Assembly (NCBI GenBank): GCA_012520135.1
Contig: JAAYOX010000354.1
Location: 1-9,569 of the forward strand
Direction: 5' to 3'
DNA: 9,569 nucleotides
DNA from: Clostridia bacterium
GTDB taxonomy: Bacteria > Bacillota > DULZ01
The translations under genes were made by a program, and so were the position numbers. Positions 5,260 through 9,569 of this stretch are shown here, one piece after another. Each line of letters opens with the position of its first letter. Position 1 is the first letter of the stretch. Below the pieces are notes generated by a model. That model was not told where the DNA came from and did no database searches. It worked only from the letters and a program-made list of their open reading frames with translations.

Positions 5260-6474
5260 TCCTTGTTCTCCACTTTCGCCTTTCTTTTCATCCGTACTTT
5301 GAGCTCCGCCTTGTCCACCGCTTTGACCTTCTATCTCAATGGTTTCAATTTCGCCCGGTACCTGAAACTCCAGTTCCCGGCCTTCTTTTAGTTTTACTTT
5401 AATCTTGGAGCCTTTAGATTGTTGCTGTTCTTCCTGTTTCTCTTGCTTATCCTGGGCACCGGTTTGAGATTGGCCGTCCGGTGATTTAGGCTCGATCTTG
5501 CCGTGTCTTGGCTGTAATAATGAAAGGTTTTCCCGGGTAATAATCCTGGTGGGAGAATACTGAACCGGCACTTGATATGAGCCGCTATCCACCCAGTCAT
5601 CAAACTCCCACTCACCGGTTTCCGCCAAATGAACAGCCCCTTCAAAAGCATAATCGGCCATGGTTTCCGGCTGTACATCCACCTCGGCATGGTGGTGGCC
5701 GCCGGCAATATACCCGGCCAGTTCTTTATCGGCTCCGATGCCAATAGTAACAGGCCGGAAAGGCTGCCCTGCCAAAGATATTAGAACCATTTTCATGGCT
5801 TTGGTATCGTGGGTGATAACGCCGTCTAAAGCACCTGTTTCCATCCAGATCTTATTTAACTCCAGGGAGATATCATTGGTAGGCATTGTTCTCTCAAACA
5901 ATTGCACTCCCGGCAGAGCCTTCAATCCTTCCCGATTGCCCTCCAGCACTTGTGTTTCCGTTGGATCGCCGGGATCCGTATTCAAAATTAATACTTTAGG
6001 GTTTCGCACACTTCGCAAAGCTTCTACCAAAAACTCTCCCTGCTCTATGCCTATTCGCCGGGCATTAACACCCACGAAACCGTCTAAAGGAGTGTCAGGA
6101 GGCAAAACTCCTACGGCCATCAATTTAATATCCTCTTCTTTAGCTTTTTGGGACAATTTCCGGGCCGTTTCCGCTTCCGGCATAAAAGCGATAATGACCT
6201 CAGGTTTTTGTTTAAGTAATTCCTCTAACTGTTTCGGTTGTTCACCGGGTTCTTTAGCTTCCTTAAAGCTGACTTTAAGCTGCCGTTCACGGGACAACTT
6301 TAATATTTCTTCTTTAAAAGGACCCATTATTTCCTGAAATCCCTCAGAGACCACACTGACGCCTATTGTGGGCGGAGGAGGGGCAGGCTTTTGTTGAGTC
6401 TCTTGCCGGCAACCGCTAAACGGGATGGTACTTATCAAAAGAAAAACTAATACTAATTTCCGGATGGCATTCAC
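5230..6474 (-). CDS. Periplasmic-binding-protein-like lipoprotein with charged C-terminal tail
   Basis: A 414-aa secreted lipoprotein. GTG 6474 is chosen because AAGGAG lies 9 bases upstream and it gives a compact signal peptide, MNAIRKLVLVFLLIS then IPFSGC, with Cys22 as lipidation site. An ATG at 6495 has no binding site. The lipobox has Phe at -3, which is unusual. A proline-rich linker (30-35) is followed by a two-lobe sugar-binding-type fold (about 36-317). Supporting motifs are IGVSVVSEGFQEIMGPFKEE, PEVIIAFMPEAETARK, DGVITHDTKAMKM and TIGIGADKELAGYIAGG; the family binds sugars or other small ligands outside the cell. A HHH triplet lies at 260-262. The tail (about 325-414) is rich in Q, K, E and G and embeds a short beta-prone stretch, KIKVKLKEGRELEFQVPG. 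No permease or ATPase gene is adjacent, so it may be an orphan sensor or receptor. It follows queG by 61 bp and is probably cotranscribed. Confidence 0.82.
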   Translation of the reverse strand: MNAIRKLVLVFLLISTIPFSGCRQETQQKPAPPPPTIGVSVVSEGFQEIMGPFKEEILKLSRERQLKVSFKEAKEPGEQPKQLEELLKQKPEVIIAFMPEAETARKLSQKAKEEDIKLMAVGVLPPDTPLDGFVGVNARRIGIEQGEFLVEALRSVRNPKVLILNTDPGDPTETQVLEGNREGLKALPGVQLFERTMPTNDISLELNKIWMETGALDGVITHDTKAMKMVLISLAGQPFRPVTIGIGADKELAGYIAGGHHHAEVDVQPETMADYAFEGAVHLAETGEWEFDDWVDSGSYQVPVQYSPTRIITRENLSLLQPRHGKIEPKSPDGQSQTGAQDKQEKQEEQQQSKGSKIKVKLKEGRELEFQVPGEIETIEIEGQSGGQGGAQSTDEKKGESGEQGGKQSKSQGE

Positions 6475-6535
6475 CAAATTCCACTCCTTTTCCATTCCAA
6501 TGAACTAGTATTAGTATGATCTTTTGGCTTGATTT

Positions 6536-7645
6536 TTACTGAAGTTTATCTAGTACCATAGCTATTTCCTCTTTGACCCGGGCGTCAGTTTCCCTGGCTA
6601 AAGCATTCTCCAACACTTGAAGCACTTCAGCCCGGTCGCCGGGTAATTTTCCTAAAGCCCAAGCTGCATACCCCCTGATCACAGGGGAAGGGTCATCTAA
6701 ACAACTTTTAAGGATTGGCGCCATCCGGGGATCGCCACTGTTTGCCAAGGCAATTATTGCATTTCTTTTAAGGTTGGTTTTTCCCCGCCAGGCAGCTGCA
6801 GTGGTTGCAAGCCGTGCCTTAAATTGGCTGTTATCCATGGAGGCAATCTCTGCCAAAGACATGGATAGATGATTTAACGGCTTCAAATCCTTATGAGTAG
6901 TATCTTTAGCTAATTTAACGTTGATGGGACAAACCTCTTGACAGGTATCACAGCCGTAAAGCCGATTCTGTAATAATTCTCTTTCTTCGGCAGTAAGGTA
7001 GCCTTTTCTTTGAGAGACATAAGACAAACAGCGGCTGGGATTAACGCAGTAGGCCTCTTCCAATGCTCCGGCAGGGCAAGCATCAATACATTTGCGACAG
7101 TTGCCACAGTCTTTGTCCACCGGGCTGTCTTCCTCAAGTTCAAAATTAATAGCCATTCCTCCCAAAAACACCCAAGAACCAAACTCAGGTGTAATCAAAG
7201 AGGCGTTTTTGCCAATCCAGCCAAGGCCGGCCCTACGGGCCAATTCCCTTTCTACCAAAGGTCCGGTGTCAACAAAAGACTTATATGTCAAAGCAGGCTC
7301 AATCTGCTTTAATGTTTGACCCATCTGCTCTAACATTCCCCTCATCATCCGGTGGTAATCTACACCCCAAGCGGAACGGGAAAAATTGCATTCCCCATGC
7401 TCTCCGTTAAAGGTATTATGATAGTAATTCAATGCCACCATAATGATAGATTTAACCTCCGGAAAAAACCTTTTGGGATCTATCCTATCTTCAATATCTG
7501 AAGACACGAACTCAGGTTCCTTTCCCTGCCTTTGCCGTTCCTGAAGAAGCGGGGCCAATGTAGACAAGGGATTAGCAGAAGTAATGCCCACTAAGTCAAA
7601 ACCGACCTTTTTAGCTGTTTCTTTGACCAATTCCGCCGAAATCAT
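6536..7645 (-). CDS. queG: Epoxyqueuosine reductase
   Basis: A 369-aa cytoplasmic iron-sulfur, cobalamin-dependent enzyme that reduces epoxyqueuosine to queuosine in tRNA, the last step of queuosine synthesis. The N-terminal DUF1730-type region spans about residues 1-165, with VDTGPLVERELARRAGLGWIGKN (125-147) holding the conserved Asp126. The ferredoxin part follows: CGNCRKCIDACPAGAL (Cys180, 183, 186, 190), Cys206 and GCDTCQEVCPIN (Cys232, 235, 239), enough for two 4Fe-4S clusters. HEAT-like repeats close the protein (about 283-369; AAWALGKL, AIIALANSG), as in full-length QueG. The start is ATG with AAGGAGGGGG 4 bases upstream. Queuosine synthesis genes are not adjacent; the lipoprotein gene follows. 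The family assignment is firm from motif order. Confidence 0.95.
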   Translation of the reverse strand: MISAELVKETAKKVGFDLVGITSANPLSTLAPLLQERQRQGKEPEFVSSDIEDRIDPKRFFPEVKSIIMVALNYYHNTFNGEHGECNFSRSAWGVDYHRMMRGMLEQMGQTLKQIEPALTYKSFVDTGPLVERELARRAGLGWIGKNASLITPEFGSWVFLGGMAINFELEEDSPVDKDCGNCRKCIDACPAGALEEAYCVNPSRCLSYVSQRKGYLTAEERELLQNRLYGCDTCQEVCPINVKLAKDTTHKDLKPLNHLSMSLAEIASMDNSQFKARLATTAAAWRGKTNLKRNAIIALANSGDPRMAPILKSCLDDPSPVIRGYAAWALGKLPGDRAEVLQVLENALARETDARVKEEIAMVLDKLQ

Positions 7646-7673
7646 TTAGCCCCCTCCTTACTCAATTTGGCCG

Positions 7674-7702
7674 GAAATAACAATTGCCCTACTTGTTGAC
7701 AA
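7674..7702 (-). promoter_or_regulatory. Candidate queG promoter
   Basis: On the minus strand TTGTCA (7702-7697), 17 bases, then TATTTC (7679-7674). The -35 box matches five of six bases, the -10 only three. It lies about 30 bases before the queG start and just outside repeat copy B. Confidence 0.35.
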
Positions 7703-7714
7703 ACTACATTTTCC

Positions 7715-7886
7715 TAATCGGTGTTAATCGTGGGCTTCAGAGGAGCCGTGTTTGGGGATGAGCTCGGTCGCCTCGGATGCCTACGAAATCGCACCCTGCA
7801 GGTGCTCATGCCGTCGGCATTCTCCCTCAGGCTCCCTCGCTCTTTTGATTTTGGCTCCAATTCAGCCCGCCGATTAACATCGATTA
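7715..7886 (+). repeat. Complete 172-bp intergenic repeat (copy B) with terminal inverted repeats
   Basis: The ends TAATCGGTGTTAATCG (7715-7730) and CGATTAACATCGATTA (7871-7886) are inverted repeats matching at 15 of 16 positions. The interior is about 92% identical to copy A. Internal complementarity includes AGGAGCC (7741-7747) with GGCTCC (7830-7835), GCACC/GGTGC (about 7791-7805) and ATGCC/GGCAT (about 7807-7819). No target duplication is obvious. The interior contains an open frame of about 75 codons with no ribosome binding site, which I treat as chance. The element lies in the 342-bp divergent gap between queG and the cysteine-cluster gene, before a weak candidate promoter. Confidence 0.88.
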
Positions 7887-7917
7887 GCCTGATGTCGATA
7901 GCCTGGGTAATTGCTAA

Positions 7918-7946
7918 TTGCTTTTTTACGCTATTAATTGTAACAT
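7918..7946 (+). promoter_or_regulatory. Weak candidate promoter for the cysteine-cluster gene
   Basis: TTGCTT (7918-7923), 17 bases and TAACAT (7941-7946) lie about 40 bases before the start codon and just outside repeat copy B. Match to consensus is poor (three and four of six). Confidence 0.25.
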
Positions 7947-7987
7947 AGGGAAGAAATGAAAACAGTAGTCAAGGGGGAGCTCATTAC

Positions 7988-8533
7988 ATGGAAGGTCAAT
8001 TGGCAAAAGATGTTTTTCAACAAATATATGATACGCTAAACAGCGTCAACCATGTCCCCTACGACTGCGGCAACCTTTGCGATAAAGCCTGCTGCCAGCG
8101 AATTGATGCAGATATGGGCATTTACTTGTTGCCCAACGAACACCTGGTACTCCAGGGAGAAACCGGCTGGCTTACTTGGGAAGAACATTTGGCCCAGAAT
8201 TACGATTTCCCCGCCAGTTGGCAGGGAAATACCTATTTTCTCCATTGTAACGGCAATTGCCCCAGAGAGAAAAGACCTATTCAGTGCCGGACTTTTCCTT
8301 TAACACCCCATCTTTCCAGCGGAGGGGATTTGATGCTCATCTGGGAGACGTTAGAACTACCTTACTCCTGTCCACTGTTAAACAAAAGAGAAGCTCTTGA
8401 CAAAGATTTCATTAAGGCTTTGTTTAACGCTTGGCAAACCCTGGTAAACGATCCTTTAATAAGAGACCTGGTGGATTATGATTCCCGTAACCGGGAGGCA
8501 GAAAGAGCCATAGTTGAGGTGATTTACCGGTAA
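7988..8533 (+). CDS. Cysteine-cluster protein (YkgJ / CxxCxxCC-type)
   Basis: A 181-aa cytoplasmic protein with ATG 8 bases after GGGGGAG (7974-7980). Cysteines group as C27-x3-C31-x3-C35-C36 near the N-terminus and C87-x3-C91-x8-C100 later, the last within CNGNCPREKRPIQCRTFPL. This arrangement, an early C..C..CC cluster followed by C...C...RP..CR.FPL, resembles the zinc/iron-chelating YkgJ (UPF0153) family, whose exact function is unknown. The second half (about 110-181) has no cysteine except C127 and looks helical. It is transcribed divergently from queG and ends 3 bp before the convergent stop of the zinc-ribbon gene. A perfect palindrome, TTTACCGGTAAA (8523-8534), covers its stop codon, and no T-rich terminator separates the two. 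Family assignment is by motif only. Confidence 0.75.
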   Translation: MEGQLAKDVFQQIYDTLNSVNHVPYDCGNLCDKACCQRIDADMGIYLLPNEHLVLQGETGWLTWEEHLAQNYDFPASWQGNTYFLHCNGNCPREKRPIQCRTFPLTPHLSSGGDLMLIWETLELPYSCPLLNKREALDKDFIKALFNAWQTLVNDPLIRDLVDYDSRNREAERAIVEVIYR

Positions 8534-8536
8534 ATG

Positions 8537-8788
8537 CTACGGTCCCTTTCGTTGGGCCACTGACCAGGTCCCCTGCCACTTGCATTTCCTACAATAAACT
8601 AAGTGCCGGCACCATTGTTGAGGGTTTTCAACTGCGTTAGGTGCCGGCACCAGTAGATCATCTTCGTAAGGAAAATATGGATTATAATAGCCCTCCACCT
8701 GCCCCCCGTCTTCTAGTTTTTCACCACACTGAGGACAGTGTTCACTCAACTCGCTTAATCCATTGCACAAAGGACAAATAATATCCAT
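8537..8788 (-). CDS. Small zinc-ribbon protein, 83 aa
   Basis: An 83-aa protein starting MDIICPLCNGLSELSEHCPQC. Cys5, 8, 18 and 21 form a typical zinc ribbon. A second group, Cys60, 66 and 69 (QQWCRHLVYCRKCKW), lies near the C-terminus and lacks an obvious fourth cysteine; His62 could serve. Between them is a tyrosine- and acid-rich stretch, GYYNPYFPYEDDLLVP. The frame is open for 17 more codons upstream, but those overlap the preceding gene, so ATG 8788 is preferred although its own ribosome site is weak. It lies 14 bp after the upstream stop, which suits translational coupling. The sequence GTGCCGGCACCA occurs twice inside the gene (8603-8614 and 8641-8652) in two different frames. I recognise no specific family; the function is unknown. 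Confidence 0.72.
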   Translation of the reverse strand: MDIICPLCNGLSELSEHCPQCGEKLEDGGQVEGYYNPYFPYEDDLLVPAPNAVENPQQWCRHLVYCRKCKWQGTWSVAQRKGP

Positions 8789-8802
8789 ACCGTTACCGTC
8801 CG

Positions 8803-8964
8803 TTAATAGCCTTGGTCGGAAGCATCTACAACCTGACAATTATCAGAGGTGCAACGATAACTGCATGAAGGGCAACGGCCTTGTTCCCCCAAAACAGTGA
8901 ACATCATACCGCACTGTGAGCATTTAAAGTGCCTTGCCGCATTTTCCGGGACGGATTTTGCCAC
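8803..8964 (-). CDS. Small zinc-ribbon protein, 53 aa
   Basis: A short gene with a GTG start and AGGAGG (8978-8973) 8 bases upstream, ending in TAA. The 53 residues contain FKCSQCGMMFTVLGEQGRC then PSC, giving Cys15, 18, 31 and 34 as a classical zinc ribbon, and two more cysteines at 38 and 43 (YRCTSDNCQV). It is followed after 14 bp by a second zinc-ribbon gene, so the pair forms a small operon. There is no transmembrane segment or signal peptide. Similar short ribbons occur as stand-alone proteins of unknown role in many anaerobes. Coding status rests on the strong binding site, the regular cysteine pattern and the continuous frame. Confidence 0.8.
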   Translation of the reverse strand: MAKSVPENAARHFKCSQCGMMFTVLGEQGRCPSCSYRCTSDNCQVVDASDQGY

Positions 8965-8987
8965 TAATATTGCCTCCTATCATAATT

Positions 8988-9004
8988 TACTACTTAACGT
9001 AGTA
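8988..9004. promoter_or_regulatory. 17-bp inverted repeat upstream of the zinc-ribbon pair
   Basis: TACTAC (8988-8993) and GTAGTA (8999-9004) are perfect inverted 6-mers around TTAAC. They lie 10 bases upstream of the ribosome binding site of the 53-aa gene. It may be an operator or a short mRNA leader hairpin. No regulator gene is nearby. Confidence 0.3.
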
Positions 9005-9033
9005 TTTCCCCGGAACAAGATGCTATTCTAATG

Positions 9034-9050
9034 ACACCCGGCAAGGGTGT
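9034..9050. terminator. Hairpin after acuA
   Basis: ACACCC (9034-9039) and GGGTGT (9045-9050) form a 6-bp stem with a 5-base loop, immediately after the acuA stop codon on the minus strand. On that strand no T run follows. On the plus strand TTT follows, so it would end plus-strand transcription better. Its role as the acuA terminator is plausible but weak. Confidence 0.4.
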
Positions 9051-9051
9051 T

Positions 9052-9569
9052 TTAAAACATACTTTTATTTTGGTAACGCAACGCCTCAAAAGCAATAAAG
9101 GCATCACTGGGGACTTTTGAACCTACCCGCACAGCCAACATATTAGCCGGATGGGAACAGATCTCGGGATCATCAGTTCCTAGGGGAAACATACCCACCG
9201 TACCTAACAGCTTCTCCATCAACTGCCTGTATTTAAACACCGGCAGCCCTGTACCCTTCAGATCCCAATGCCAGCAATACTCGGTGGCGATAACAATATT
9301 TCTGGAAAAACGACCTTTAGCAAAAGCTACCTTAAGGATAGCTTGAGCCAGCTTAAATCCTCGCCATTCGGGACTGACTTCAATGCCGCCCAGTTCAATT
9401 AGCTGTGGTATATTTCCCTGACCCCAACGTTCAAACTCGTCCGGTGGATGAAAAGTGCAATACCCTACTATCTCCTGTTCATGGATAGCGGCAAAAATCT
9501 GGCCTTTTTCCATCGATGCAATTTCAATCAAAGCTTGATGTTGGCGAGCCGGAGGCCGAAAGGCAGTCA
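9052..9569 (-). CDS. acuA: Protein acetyltransferase AcuA (5' end outside the window)
   Basis: A GNAT-family acetyltransferase, of which 171 residues are in the window. The frame stays open to the right edge, reading TAFRPPARQHQALIEIASM, so the gene starts outside and the TTG at 9531 is internal. AcuA of Bacillus (about 210 aa) acetylates a lysine of acetyl-CoA synthetase with acetyl-CoA and so switches that enzyme off. Matching features are EIVGYCTFHPPDEFERWGQG, LIELGGIEVSPEWRGFKLAQ (the acetyl-CoA-binding strand and R-G turn), TEYCWHWDLKG and TDDPEICSHPANMLAVRVG. About 40 residues should be missing. Its usual partners, acuC and acetyl-CoA synthetase, would have to lie beyond the edge. In this window the only AMP-forming ligase is paaK, some 6 kb away; a regulatory link between them is speculation. 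Confidence 0.92.
   Translation of the reverse strand, partial: TAFRPPARQHQALIEIASMEKGQIFAAIHEQEIVGYCTFHPPDEFERWGQGNIPQLIELGGIEVSPEWRGFKLAQAILKVAFAKGRFSRNIVIATEYCWHWDLKGTGLPVFKYRQLMEKLLGTVGMFPLGTDDPEICSHPANMLAVRVGSKVPSDAFIAFEALRYQNKSMF

Noticed and set aside
5660..6337. Long plus-strand open frame opposite the lipoprotein gene
   Set aside because: It is antisense to a gene with clear signal peptide and domain motifs, has no binding site, and its residue mix is that of a shadow frame.
7010..7319. Plus-strand frames opposite queG
   Set aside because: They are antisense to the conserved iron-sulfur region of queG and have no independent support.
7706..7895. Target-site duplication around repeat copy B
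   Set aside because: The bases directly outside the two terminal repeats (ATTTTCC on the left, GCCTGAT on the right) do not match.
7721..7948. A 75-codon open frame on the plus strand running through repeat copy B
   Set aside because: It lies almost wholly inside the repeat, has no ribosome binding site, and its composition follows the hairpins of the element. Copy A has lost the same relation to a start within the window.
8036..8303. Overlapping frames on both strands inside the cysteine-cluster gene
   Set aside because: The plus-strand 181-aa frame has the binding site and the conserved cysteine pattern; the others are shadows.
8789..8839. Longer start for the 83-aa zinc-ribbon protein
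   Set aside because: It would overlap the preceding gene by more than 30 bases, and the ribbon starts directly after the internal ATG.
1..9569. CRISPR array
   Set aside because: The only repeats are the dispersed 172-bp family and isolated palindromes; no short direct repeats with regular spacers were seen.

Overview
The window looks like chromosome of a low-to-mid GC Gram-positive anaerobe of the Clostridia (Peptococcaceae-like; this placement is inference). Reasons: strong AGGAGG-type ribosome binding sites, GTG and TTG starts, a lipoprotein signal, an AcuA acetyltransferase of the Firmicutes type, an aryl-CoA ligase paired with a tandem ACT protein as in anaerobic amino-acid degraders, and several small cysteine-rich metal-binding proteins. 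No phage, transposase or CRISPR gene is visible.

Layout. 1-189: a copy (A) of an intergenic repeat, then the terminator of the first operon. 190-3095, minus strand: phenylacetate-CoA ligase (paaK), a double ACT-domain protein and a HisC-type aminotransferase, in that order of transcription, from a divergent AT-rich promoter region at 3096-3402. 3403-4888, plus strand: an unrecognised 124-aa protein, a 52-aa protein with two desulforedoxin-like CxxC/CC centres and its own terminator, then a cupin-type glucose-6-phosphate isomerase behind a good promoter. 4907-5229: a gene-free stretch made of a 133-bp nested palindrome and a rearranged repeat copy (C). 5230-7645, minus strand: queG (epoxyqueuosine reductase) followed by a periplasmic-binding-type lipoprotein with a long charged tail. 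7646-7987: divergent intergenic region holding the complete 172-bp repeat (B). 7988-8533, plus: a cysteine-cluster protein, converging on a pair of minus-strand zinc-ribbon genes (8964 to 8537). 9052-9569, minus: acuA, whose 5' end lies beyond the right edge.

How the genes work together. The clearest unit is paaK-ACT-hisC, which may link aromatic amino-acid transamination to aryl-CoA formation, with the ACT protein as a possible amino-acid sensor. The remaining genes are mostly one- or two-gene units of housekeeping or unknown role. The most unusual non-coding content is the repeat family (A, B, C; 16-bp terminal inverted repeats and several internal hairpins) and the separate 133-bp nested palindrome. 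Both resemble non-autonomous mobile or structured-RNA elements, and I cannot match either to a named family.
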